From Sulfurimonas sp. (GTDB lineage: Bacteria > Campylobacterota > Campylobacteria > Campylobacterales > Sulfurimonadaceae), in contig JAIOSY010000270.1 in assembly GCA_021107375.1 (NCBI GenBank), positions 1 through 7,988 on the forward strand: 7,988 nt of DNA, read 5' to 3'. The notes under the pieces were generated by a model. The model did not search any database. It saw only the letters and a program-made list of their open reading frames with translations, and was not told the origin of the DNA. The position numbers and the translations under genes are program-made. Every line of letters starts with the position of its first letter. Position 1 is the first letter of the stretch. Below, in pieces: positions 1-5,683 of the stretch.

Positions 1-1
1 A

Positions 2-142
2 ATTTTCCCAGAGATTGGCTATGATTCTATCATGCAAATCCATGGTATGAACATCACAGTTGTAACAACTGCTGATTCAGATAAGGCTGGTTTTGCTCTT
101 TTAGAGAAAATGGGTATGCCTTTTACTAAAGGGAGTAACTAA
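2..142 (+). CDS. rplE: 50S ribosomal protein L5, C-terminal part
   Basis: Only the last 46 residues and the TAA stop lie in the window; the 5' part is cut by the left edge. The translation [18 protein letters not shown], followed by a [20 protein letters not shown] segment, matches the conserved C-terminus of bacterial L5 (E. coli has FPEIDYDK...[20 protein letters not shown]). L5 binds 5S rRNA and forms part of the central protuberance of the large subunit. The stop codon shares its last A with the ATG of rpsN (TAATG), so the two are probably translationally coupled. This is the usual spc-operon order rplE-rpsN-rpsH. Confidence 0.95.
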   Translation: MFPEIGYDSIMQIHGMNITVVTTADSDKAGFALLEKMGMPFTKGSN

Positions 143-327
143 TGGCTAAAAAGTCTATGATCGCTAAAGCGGCAAGAGAACCTAAGTTTAAAGTGCGTGG
201 ATACACAAGATGTCAAATCTGTGGTCGTCCACATTCAGTACTAAGAGATTTCGGTATCTGTCGTATCTGTTTTAGAAAAATGGCAAATGAGGGATTAATC
301 CCAGGTGTTAGAAAGTCTTCTTGGTAA
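142..327 (+). CDS. rpsN: 30S ribosomal protein S14, zinc-binding type (S14Z)
   Basis: This is the 61-residue short form of S14, which helps assemble the head of the 30S subunit. Two CxxC pairs are visible, C24/C27 (CQICGRPH) and C40/C43 (CRICF). This is the zinc-ribbon form (often called rpsZ or type Z), not the roughly 101-residue zinc-free form. The basic N-terminus [13 protein letters not shown] and the C-terminus GVRKSSW are typical of the family. Its ATG overlaps the rplE stop by one base. The last codons (Ser-Ser-Trp-stop) form the left arm of a perfect hairpin that extends into the spacer before rpsH. The product is very secure. Confidence 0.97.
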   Translation: MAKKSMIAKAAREPKFKVRGYTRCQICGRPHSVLRDFGICRICFRKMANEGLIPGVRKSSW

Positions 328-337
328 TCCAAGAAGA
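316..337 (+). promoter_or_regulatory. hairpin spanning the rpsN stop codon
   Basis: TCTTCTTGG (316-324) pairs perfectly with CCAAGAAGA (329-337) around a TAAT loop, giving a 9-bp stem with the rpsN stop codon in and beside the loop. The left arm is fixed by the conserved protein ending SSW, while the right arm is non-coding. No T-run follows, so it is not an intrinsic terminator. A ribosome terminating on rpsN would melt it. Its function is unknown; RNA processing, stability or translational control are possible. Confidence 0.6.
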
Positions 338-352
338 TACTGCTAACAATCA

Positions 353-374
353 GCAGTTGGATTACTCCAACTGC
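353..374 (+). promoter_or_regulatory. hairpin just upstream of the rpsH ribosome binding site
   Basis: GCAGTTGGA (353-361) pairs perfectly with TCCAACTGC (366-374) around a TTAC loop. The stem ends five bases before the rpsH Shine-Dalgarno AAGGAA (380-385). An alternative 6-bp helix, ACTGCT (339-344) with AGCAGT (352-357), would use the same left arm, so the two are mutually exclusive. There is no T-run. Its position suggests an effect on rpsH initiation or an RNase or protein site; this is inference. Confidence 0.6.
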
Positions 375-392
375 ATCATAAGGAAATAATTA

Positions 393-788
393 ATGATTAA
401 TGATCTAGTATCAGATGCGTTAACTCGTGTTCGTAATGCAGGTATGAGAAGATTACCAGTTACTACTTTAGTTCACTCTAAGAGTGTTGAAGCAATGGCA
501 AATATCTTAGTTGAAAAAGGTTACTTAGAGTCTTGTAATGTAATCGAAGATGGCGTTAAAAAAACTATCAAAGTTGTACTTAAGTATAACGAAGATGGAA
601 AAACTGTAATTAATGAAATGAAAAGAGTTTCTAAACCTGGTAGACGTGTTTACAAAGGTAAAGAAGATATCAAGCGTTTCAAAAACGGTTACGGAACTAT
701 TATTGTAAGTACATCACACGGCGTTCTTGCTAATGACAAAGCTTTTGAGCTTGGCATTGGTGGTGAAGTTATGTGTACGATCTGGTAG
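393..788 (+). CDS. rpsH: 30S ribosomal protein S8
   Basis: The protein has 131 residues, the normal length for bacterial S8, a primary 16S rRNA-binding protein of the small-subunit platform. It opens with [17 protein letters not shown], matching the DPIADMLTRIRNA family start. Its C-terminal part [20 protein letters not shown] and the ending CTIW match the conserved STSxG...GGEVLCxxW region. A clear AAGGAA lies 7 nt before the ATG. The preceding spacer of 65 nt is unusually long for this operon and strongly structured. In E. coli, S8 represses the spc operon by binding mRNA near the rplE start. Whether it acts on the hairpins here cannot be told from sequence alone. Confidence 0.97.
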   Translation: MINDLVSDALTRVRNAGMRRLPVTTLVHSKSVEAMANILVEKGYLESCNVIEDGVKKTIKVVLKYNEDGKTVINEMKRVSKPGRRVYKGKEDIKRFKNGYGTIIVSTSHGVLANDKAFELGIGGEVMCTIW

Positions 789-797
789 GGGTGAAGT

Positions 798-1334
798 ATG
801 TCAAGAATTGGTAAAAAACCGGTAGATTTTGGAGCTGATATTAAAGTTAGCACAAATGGTGATATAGTAACTTTTGCTAAAGGCAATAGAAGTGTTGATT
901 TAGATACTCGTGGAAATGTTGACTTCGCAATTGATGGAAATGTTTTAACTTTTTCTGCTAAATCAGATGAGAAAGCTCATAGAGCATTCTGGGGAACTTA
1001 TAGAGCATTAGCTGCTAATATTGTAACTGGTTTAACAACAGGTTATTCTAAGCAACTAGAGATTAATGGTGTTGGTTATAGAGCTGCTGTTAAAGGTAAA
1101 GTTCTTAATCTTCAACTTGGTCACTCTCATGATATTAACTTTGATTTAGTTGATGGTCTTGAGGCTAAAGTTGAAAAAAATGTTATTACTTTAACGAGTC
1201 ATGACAAACAACTTCTAGGTTCTGCAGCTGCAAAAATCAGAAGTTTCCGTCCACCAGAGCCATACAAAGGTAAAGGTGTTAAATACATGGAAGAGCATAT
1301 CGTGCGTAAAGCCGGTAAAACTGCTAAGAAGTAA
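798..1334 (+). CDS. rplF: 50S ribosomal protein L6
   Basis: The protein has 178 residues, a typical length for L6, which binds 23S rRNA near the factor-binding (GTPase) region through two related alpha/beta domains. MSRIGKKPV is the canonical N-terminus. The LEINGVGYRAAVKGKVLNL segment and the C-terminal RSFRPPEPYKGKGVKY motif are diagnostic. Its ATG follows an AGGGGTGA stretch (786-793), and it starts 9 nt after the rpsH stop. Nothing is unusual apart from the AT-rich codon choice shared with its neighbours. Confidence 0.97.
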   Translation: MSRIGKKPVDFGADIKVSTNGDIVTFAKGNRSVDLDTRGNVDFAIDGNVLTFSAKSDEKAHRAFWGTYRALAANIVTGLTTGYSKQLEINGVGYRAAVKGKVLNLQLGHSHDINFDLVDGLEAKVEKNVITLTSHDKQLLGSAAAKIRSFRPPEPYKGKGVKYMEEHIVRKAGKTAKK

Positions 1335-1350
1335 GGGAGGGTATTAAAAA

Positions 1351-1707
1351 ATGAATGCAAAAGTATTAAAAAATAAAGTAGCAAATCGTTTAAAGCGTAA
1401 GCTTCGTATTCGTGCAAAAATATCTGGTTGTGCTTCACTTCCTCGTGTTTCTGTATTTCGTTCAAATCGTTATTTAAGTGTACAGGCAATTGATGATTTA
1501 AATGCAACAACATTATGTGCATTAAATTCAAAAGCAATTAGTCAAAAATCAAACAAAGAAGGTGCTGCTGCACTTGGTGAGGCATTTGCTGCTAAACTAA
1601 AAGAAGCTAATCTAACTGAAGTTGTATTTGATCGTAATGGTTACCAATATCACGGCGTTATCGCTGCATTTGGTGATGCACTTCGTGCTAACGAAATTAA
1701 GTTTTAA
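1351..1707 (+). CDS. rplR: 50S ribosomal protein L18
   Basis: The protein has 118 residues, a normal length for L18, which binds 5S rRNA together with L5 and carries it into the 50S central protuberance. The basic N-terminal tail (about residues 1-25, rich in K and R) is followed by [20 protein letters not shown], the family core. It ends with [20 protein letters not shown], matching the conserved FDRGGYxYHGRVKALADAAR pattern. A strong purine-rich binding site (AAGGGAGGG, 1332-1340) precedes the ATG. It sits between rplF and rpsE as in other bacteria. Confidence 0.96.
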   Translation: MNAKVLKNKVANRLKRKLRIRAKISGCASLPRVSVFRSNRYLSVQAIDDLNATTLCALNSKAISQKSNKEGAAALGEAFAAKLKEANLTEVVFDRNGYQYHGVIAAFGDALRANEIKF

Positions 1708-1716
1708 GGAGACATG

Positions 1717-2157
1717 ATGGAAATTAACAGAGATGATTTTGAAGAATCAATTGTAAATATTGGTCGTGTAACTAAAGTTGTAAAAGGTGGGCGTCGTTTT
1801 CGTTTTACTGCACTAATTGTAGTTGGTAACAAAAATGGTACTATCGGATATGGTGTTGGTAAGGCTAAAGAGGTTCCTGATGCTATTCGTAAAGCAGTTG
1901 ATAATGCATTTAAAAACTTAACGACTGTTAAGATTAAATGTACAACAATTGCACATGATATTGAGCATAAGTATAACGCTTCTCGTGTTTTACTTAAGCC
2001 AGCATCTGAAGGTACAGGTGTAATCTCAGGTGGTGCAATGCGTCCAGTTCTTGAGCTTGCAGGTGTACAAGATATTCTTACTAAGAGTATTGGTTCAAAT
2101 AATCCAGGTACAGTGGTTCGCGCAACAGTTGAAGCACTTGGCAGATTAAAAGGATAG
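1717..2157 (+). CDS. rpsE: 30S ribosomal protein S5
   Basis: S5 is a small-subunit protein that lines the mRNA entrance and affects decoding accuracy. [20 protein letters not shown] (residues 18-37) is the S5 N-terminal double-stranded-RNA-binding-like fold. [19 protein letters not shown] and the following [20 protein letters not shown] are the C-terminal domain. Two ATGs stand in tandem (1714 and 1717). The Shine-Dalgarno AAGGAG (1706-1711) is only 2 nt from the first but 5 nt from the second, so I place the start at 1717, giving 146 residues ([10 protein letters not shown]). The stop codon abuts the next gene, rplO, with no room for rpmD. Confidence 0.95.
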   Translation: MEINRDDFEESIVNIGRVTKVVKGGRRFRFTALIVVGNKNGTIGYGVGKAKEVPDAIRKAVDNAFKNLTTVKIKCTTIAHDIEHKYNASRVLLKPASEGTGVISGGAMRPVLELAGVQDILTKSIGSNNPGTVVRATVEALGRLKG

Positions 2158-2160
2158 ATG

Positions 2161-2559
2161 ATGGGTATTGAAAATTTAACACCTGCTGAGGGTTCTACTG
2201 CTAACCGTAAAAGAGTTGGTCGTGGTCAAGGTTCTGGAACTGGTAAGACTGCTGCTCGTGGTCAAAAAGGTCAGAAATCTCGTTCAGGTTACAAAAGAAA
2301 AAGAAACTTTGAGGGTGGTCAACAACCACTTGCAAAGCGTTTACCAAAAATTGGTTTTACTTCTAGATTAGTTAAACCATATGTAATCAATGTTGAAAAA
2401 ATTAAAGCTGTTGCTGAATTAGCTGAAATTACTATGGAATCTATTCGTGGTGTTCACAAAATTGGTGCTGGTGTTACTAACGTTAAATTAGTTGGAGCAG
2501 GTGCTAAAGATTTAGCTGCAAAAATTAAAGACGAAAACATTACTACTACTGGTAAATAA
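2161..2559 (+). CDS. rplO: 50S ribosomal protein L15
   Basis: L15 binds 23S rRNA late in 50S assembly. The glycine- and basic-rich N-terminal extension (RKRVGRGQGSGTGKTAARGQ, then KGQKSRSGYKRKRNFEGGQQ) is diagnostic, followed by PLAKRLPKIGF. At 132 residues it is slightly shorter than E. coli L15 (144). Tandem ATGs occur at 2158 and 2161. AAGGA (2150-2154) is 3 nt from the first and 6 nt from the second, so the second is favoured. The longer form adds one Met. The gene follows rpsE directly. In E. coli, rpmD (L30) would lie between them; here it is absent, as in Campylobacter. Confidence 0.95.
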   Translation: MGIENLTPAEGSTANRKRVGRGQGSGTGKTAARGQKGQKSRSGYKRKRNFEGGQQPLAKRLPKIGFTSRLVKPYVINVEKIKAVAELAEITMESIRGVHKIGAGVTNVKLVGAGAKDLAAKIKDENITTTGK

Positions 2560-2561
2560 TT

Positions 2562-3824
2562 GTGAATAAAAATCTAGTTAATAAGATTCTTATTACAATC
2601 GGGTTTTTATTTATATATCGCCTACTGGCTTATGTGCCAGTACCAGGCGTTGATACTGCTGTTATAGCATCATTCTTCGATTCACACCAATCAGATGCAT
2701 TAGGTCTTATGAATATGTTTAGTGGAAACGCTATCGAGAGACTATCAATCATTTCACTTGGTATTATGCCTTATATCACTGCTTCAATTATCATGGAACT
2801 TTTAGCTGCAACATTCCCTACTCTTGGTCAAATGAAAAAAGAGAGAGATGGTATGGTTAAGTATATGCAAATTATTCGTTATGCGACTATTGTTATTACT
2901 CTCATTCAAGCTATTGGTGTAAGTGTTGGACTTCAAAGTTTAACGGGTCCTAGTGGAAATAGTGCTATTTTAGCTGACCATAACACATTTATAATACTTT
3001 CTGCAGTTTCAATGCTAGCTGGAACAATGTTGTTGATGTGGATTGGTGAGCAAATAACACAAAGTGGTATTGGTAATGGTATCTCATTAATAATCTTTGC
3101 TGGTATCGTATCTGCTATTCCATCTGCAATAGGTCAAACTGTTACTATGGTAAATACGGGTGCTATGAGTTTTCTAACAGTAATTGCTATTTTAGTTCTT
3201 ATCTTAGGTACTGTTGGAATTATTATATATGTTGAACTTGGTGAGCGTCGTGTTCCTATTACATATGCTAAAAAGACTATGATGCAAAATCAAAAGAAAA
3301 GAGTGATGAATTACATCCCTATTAAAGTTAACTTATCTGGTGTTATTCCAGTTATCTTTGCTTCTGCGATTTTGATGTTTCCTATGACAATTTTATCTTC
3401 AAGTACTAACCCTACTATTCAGGCTATAGCTGATTTATTAAATCCTAACTCATACTTTTTTAACTTTTTGACATTCTCTTTTGTTGTTTTCTTTGCATTC
3501 TTTTATGCTTCGATTACATTTAATGCAAAAGATATAGCAGATAATTTAAAAAGACAAGGTGGATTTATTCCAGGTATTAGAACTGGTAATGCTACTAAAG
3601 AGTTTTTAAATGAAACTGCAAGTAGATTAACATTTACTGGTGCTTTATATCTTGGTCTTGTTGCTACACTACCATTTATGATTATCAAGGGGATGGGTGT
3701 TCCTTTCTTCTTTGGTGGAACTGCTGTTCTTATCGTTGTTCAAGTTGCACTTGATACAATGAGAAAGATAGAGGCTCAGATTTATATGAGCAAATATGAA
3801 ACACTAAGTGCGGTCGGTCTATAA
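2562..3824 (+). CDS. secY: protein translocase subunit SecY
   Basis: SecY is the channel-forming subunit of the SecYEG translocon in the inner membrane and passes unfolded preproteins and membrane proteins. The 420-residue protein has about ten hydrophobic spans. Visible landmarks are the first span followed by YVPVPGVD (residues 24-31), the signature WIGEQITQSGIGNGISLIIF (160-179), the cytosolic loop ERRVPITYAKK (228-238), NLKRQGGFIPGIR (328-340), and GGTAVLIVVQVALDT (385-399). It starts with GTG 2 nt after rplO and lacks a good Shine-Dalgarno, so it probably relies on coupling to rplO. It is followed 2 nt later by map; the adk gene found here in some bacteria is missing. Confidence 0.97.
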   Translation: MNKNLVNKILITIGFLFIYRLLAYVPVPGVDTAVIASFFDSHQSDALGLMNMFSGNAIERLSIISLGIMPYITASIIMELLAATFPTLGQMKKERDGMVKYMQIIRYATIVITLIQAIGVSVGLQSLTGPSGNSAILADHNTFIILSAVSMLAGTMLLMWIGEQITQSGIGNGISLIIFAGIVSAIPSAIGQTVTMVNTGAMSFLTVIAILVLILGTVGIIIYVELGERRVPITYAKKTMMQNQKKRVMNYIPIKVNLSGVIPVIFASAILMFPMTILSSSTNPTIQAIADLLNPNSYFFNFLTFSFVVFFAFFYASITFNAKDIADNLKRQGGFIPGIRTGNATKEFLNETASRLTFTGALYLGLVATLPFMIIKGMGVPFFFGGTAVLIVVQVALDTMRKIEAQIYMSKYETLSAVGL

Positions 3825-3826
3825 AA

Positions 3827-4585
3827 ATGGCGATTGCGCTAAGAAAACCTAACGAAATTGAAAAATTAAGAGCTGCCAACAAGATTGTTGGTGGTGCGTT
3901 AGAACTACTTCGAACAAACACTAAAGTTGGGGCCTCTTTAAAAGATTTAGATGCTATGGCAGAGGATTATATTCGCTCTCATGGTGCTAAACCATCTTTT
4001 AAAGGTCTTTATGGCTTTCCTAATGCTGTTTGTACTTCACTAAATAAAGTTATTATTCATGGTATTCCTACTGATTATAAGCTACAAGAGGGTGATGTAA
4101 TCGGGTATGATATTGGAACTGAGCTTAATGAATATTTTGGTGATGCTGCAATTACTGTACCCGTAGGTGAAGTAAGTGATAAAGATCTAGCTTTAATTGC
4201 TTGTGCTAAAGATACTTTATATCATGCAATAAGTGAAATCAAACAAGGTATGCGATTTAAAGAACTTTCTCTAATTATGGAAGAGTTTATACGAGGTCGT
4301 GGTTTTGTTCCATTATACAATTTTTGTGGACATGGAATTGGAAAGAAGCCTCATGAAGAGCCTGAAATTCCAAACTACCTTGAAGGAAAGAATCCTAAGG
4401 CTGGTCCCAAGATAAAAAACGGAATGGTTTTTTGTCTTGAGCCGATGATATGCCAAAAGGATTCAAAACCAATTATTTTAGAAAATAAGTGGGATGTTGT
4501 TAGTGCCGATGGTTTACACGGTTCACACTATGAGCATACTGTTGCAGTTATCAACGGTAAAGCTGAAATATTATCTCTTGCTTAA
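3827..4585 (+). CDS. map: methionine aminopeptidase, type I
   Basis: This cytosolic metalloenzyme removes the initiator methionine from nascent proteins with a small second residue. The 252-residue protein matches the type Ia length. All five metal ligands of the family are visible: D95 (GYDIG), D106 (FGDAA), H169 (CGHGIG), E205 (CLEPM) and E236 (HYEHT). The supporting histidines H78 (IIHGIP) and H176 (KKPHEEP) are also present. It starts 2 nt after the secY stop without a strong ribosome binding site, so coupling to secY is likely. Its place between secY and infA is a common bacterial arrangement. No insertions or missing residues were noticed. Confidence 0.96.
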   Translation: MAIALRKPNEIEKLRAANKIVGGALELLRTNTKVGASLKDLDAMAEDYIRSHGAKPSFKGLYGFPNAVCTSLNKVIIHGIPTDYKLQEGDVIGYDIGTELNEYFGDAAITVPVGEVSDKDLALIACAKDTLYHAISEIKQGMRFKELSLIMEEFIRGRGFVPLYNFCGHGIGKKPHEEPEIPNYLEGKNPKAGPKIKNGMVFCLEPMICQKDSKPIILENKWDVVSADGLHGSHYEHTVAVINGKAEILSLA

Positions 4586-4603
4586 GAGAAAAAAGGACTT
4601 ATA

Positions 4604-4822
4604 ATGGCTAAATCAGATGTTATAGAAGTTGACGGCAAGATTATTGAAGCATTACCAAATGCAACTTTTCGTGTTGAATTAGAAAATGGGCATATAATTT
4701 TATGTCATATTGCTGGAAAAATGAGAATGCATTATATTAAAATTCTTCCAGGTGATAAAGTTAAACTTGAGTTAACTCCATACTCACTAGATAAGGGTAG
4801 AATTACATATCGTTATAAATAA
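4604..4822 (+). CDS. infA: translation initiation factor IF-1
   Basis: IF-1 is a 72-residue S1/OB-fold protein that binds the 30S A site and helps IF-2 and IF-3 during initiation. The sequence is complete and canonical: [40 protein letters not shown], then [27 protein letters not shown] (4591-4597) lies 6 nt before the ATG, and the gap to map is 18 nt. It is the last gene of the operon; a hairpin with a T-run follows within about 25 nt. In many relatives rpmJ, rpsM, rpsK, rpsD, rpoA and rplQ continue after infA; none is seen here. Confidence 0.97.
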   Translation: MAKSDVIEVDGKIIEALPNATFRVELENGHIILCHIAGKMRMHYIKILPGDKVKLELTPYSLDKGRITYRYK

Positions 4823-4844
4823 AAAGATCTGGCACTAAATGCCG

Positions 4845-4884
4845 ACACCACCGTCGCTAAAGCGTAAGTGTGGTGTTTCTTTTT
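4845..4884 (+). terminator. Rho-independent terminator after infA
   Basis: ACACCAC (4845-4851) pairs with GTGGTGT (4870-4876). The loop contains a small inner stem, CGC-TAAA-GCG (4855-4864). The hairpin is followed by TTCTTTTT. It closes the ribosomal operon. A weaker hairpin, GGCA-CTAAA-TGCC (4831-4843), lies just before it. On the minus strand that hairpin is followed, five bases on, by a short T-run, so the 67-nt gap may also stop the converging chorismate mutase transcript. Confidence 0.8.
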
Positions 4885-4889
4885 ACTTT

Positions 4890-5183
4890 TTAAAATGTAT
4901 CTGTATTTCTAAACTCTGCAATCTCAGTTTCAACCATCTCATCAATCATAATTGTAAATAGTTCTGAAATCATATTTGGTGATACACTTAATTCTATCGC
5001 TTTATGTCTAACTTTTTGTTTGATAAATTCGATTCTATCTTCTGCCTTAACTTCATCTACACTATTTTTAAAAGATGCAGCTTGTCTAATAAGATGACTT
5101 CTTTGTGAGATTAAATCAACAAGTTTATCATCAAGTAAATCTATCTCTTCTCTTATCTCTTTTAGTGAATTACATTTTTGCAT
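4890..5183 (-). CDS. chorismate mutase, AroQ class, PchB-like single domain
   Basis: Chorismate mutase converts chorismate to prephenate, the first step towards phenylalanine and tyrosine, in the cytosol. The 97-residue all-alpha protein is a stand-alone AroQ domain. Counting from its start, R11 (EIREEID), R28 (ISQRSH) and K39 (SFKNS) match the E. coli P-protein active-site residues R11, R28 and K39. E48-D49-R50 aligns with the D48/R51 region. The residue matching Gln88 is glutamate (E87 in VETEI). The layout also resembles PchB (isochorismate-pyruvate lyase), which also has mutase activity, but no pch or salicylate gene is nearby. AAAGGA (5190-5195, minus) lies 6 nt before the ATG. It converges on infA. 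Promoter unclear; TAAGAT at 5209-5214 (minus) is one weak -10 candidate. Confidence 0.88.
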   Translation of the reverse strand: MQKCNSLKEIREEIDLLDDKLVDLISQRSHLIRQAASFKNSVDEVKAEDRIEFIKQKVRHKAIELSVSPNMISELFTIMIDEMVETEIAEFRNTDTF

Positions 5184-5263
5184 AATTTTTCCTTTATATT
5201 TTATTTGTATCTTAACAGAAATTTAAAAACAAATTTATTAACACTAGTGTAACAAAAGGCTTG

Positions 5264-5269
5264 TATAAT
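5264..5269 (+). promoter_or_regulatory. -10 element of putative small RNA gene
   Basis: The sequence TTGTATAATAC contains a perfect TATAAT in the intergenic region between two minus-strand genes. In Campylobacterota, housekeeping sigma promoters are recognised mainly by the -10 box and upstream AT periodicity. AT-rich sequence lies upstream (about 5196-5260). Transcription would begin near 5276. No + strand protein gene follows. Confidence 0.5.
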
Positions 5270-5275
5270 ACTCTT

Positions 5276-5351
5276 ACGATTCTCCTGTATAGCACTTTAA
5301 TTCATTCTTGAAGTGTTATGTTAAGTGTCTCAGCAATTGCTGGGACTTTTT
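5276..5351 (+). ncRNA. candidate small regulatory RNA, about 75 nt
   Basis: A TATAAT box and a good intrinsic terminator bracket about 75 nt that encode no convincing protein. The predicted RNA has a CU-rich, apparently unpaired 5' end containing TTCTCCTG, which is complementary to Shine-Dalgarno sequences. It then has a 10-bp stem (5291-5300 with 5308-5317, two G-U pairs, 7-nt loop TTCATTC), a short linker and the terminator hairpin. This is the classic layout of a trans-acting sRNA. It does not match features I know of SRP RNA, 6S RNA or tmRNA. Its 3' end overlaps the last bases of the convergent 40-aa gene by about two nucleotides. The evidence is structural only. Confidence 0.45.
5327..5351 (+). 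terminator. Rho-independent terminator of the sRNA candidate
   Basis: GTCTCAGC (5327-5334) pairs with GCTGGGAC (5339-5346), eight pairs with one T-G wobble and an AATT loop, directly followed by TTTTT (5347-5351). The T-run is only on the + strand. On the minus strand the same hairpin follows the 40-aa gene without a T-run, so it is oriented to stop + strand transcription. Confidence 0.72.
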
Positions 5352-5472
5352 ATCTTTCAATGTCTTTATTTATATAAGCTAAATACCCAACACCGATTAC
5401 TAAAATACTAAACATAGCAACCCATATAATAAAATCCCCACCACTTGCTGCACTTTCTAAAGTTTCGTTCAT
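5350..5472 (-). CDS. small single-span membrane protein, 40 aa, unknown
   Basis: This 40-codon frame, of a size easily missed, begins MNETLESAASGGDF, runs through a strongly hydrophobic span (about residues 15-34: IIWVAMFSILVIGVGYLAYI) and ends NKDIER. That gives an acidic N-terminal side, one transmembrane helix and a short charged tail. Its ATG overlaps the TAA stop of the upstream 69-aa gene (TAATG), a typical coupling arrangement. This matters because no good Shine-Dalgarno is present. Its stop lies at the T-run of the + strand terminator. I do not recognise a family; resemblance to small oxidase or transporter accessory subunits would be a guess. The hydrophobic pattern and overlap make it likely real. 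Confidence 0.68.
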   Translation of the reverse strand: MNETLESAASGGDFIIWVAMFSILVIGVGYLAYINKDIER

Positions 5473-5681
5473 TAGTTAGGCTTTACCAATTTTTTAATCT
5501 CTTTTGGAATATGAGCAAAAGCTAAATTTTGCATCCCCAATTTTTCACCATCTTCATCAAATGCCATAACATCTAAAGTCATTGCGGTTGGATAGTATCT
5601 AATAGCTTTAAATGATCTCTTATCTATAGTAAATTTAATTTTTTTATCGGATAGTTCTATACTTTTTTTCTTTTTTGCCAT
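5472..5681 (-). CDS. conserved-looking 69-aa basic protein, unknown function
   Basis: This is a small basic protein of 69 residues. It has a lysine-rich start (MAKKKKS), a probable beta-rich middle (KIKFTIDKRSFKAIRYYPTA, MTLDVMAFDEDG) and a short helical, lysine-rich tail (PKEIKKLVKPN). No cysteine pair, signal peptide or membrane span is visible. I do not recognise a domain. Its ATG follows the stop of the CvfB-like gene by 2 nt, and AAAGGAC (5687-5693, minus) inside the end of that gene is a good ribosome binding site 5 nt away. A link with RNA or translation is suggested only by the neighbour and the positive charge. The A-rich codons 2-7 form a homopolymer-like tract (5662-5677) prone to sequencing or slippage errors. 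Confidence 0.8.
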   Translation of the reverse strand: MAKKKKSIELSDKKIKFTIDKRSFKAIRYYPTAMTLDVMAFDEDGEKLGMQNLAFAHIPKEIKKLVKPN

Positions 5682-5683
5682 CT

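Noticed and set aside
689..886. Minus-strand open frame of 65 codons across the rpsH-rplF junction
   Set aside because: It lies antisense to two certain ribosomal genes, has no ribosome binding site that I can see, and shows no family resemblance.
1199..1537. Minus-strand open frame of 112 codons across rplF and rplR
   Set aside because: It is antisense to conserved ribosomal genes; its leucine- and histidine-rich composition is what reversed AT-rich coding sequence gives.
3503..3921. Two minus-strand frames within secY and the start of map
   Set aside because: These are shadows of the hydrophobic secY codons and the map N-terminus, with no independent support.
4823..4889. A small gene such as rpmJ after infA
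   Set aside because: The 67-nt gap holds only hairpins and T-runs; no frame encodes the conserved 37-residue L36.
5318..5377. Plus-strand 19-codon frame starting at ATG 5318
   Set aside because: It runs through the terminator hairpin and T-run, has no ribosome binding site and a low-information sequence.
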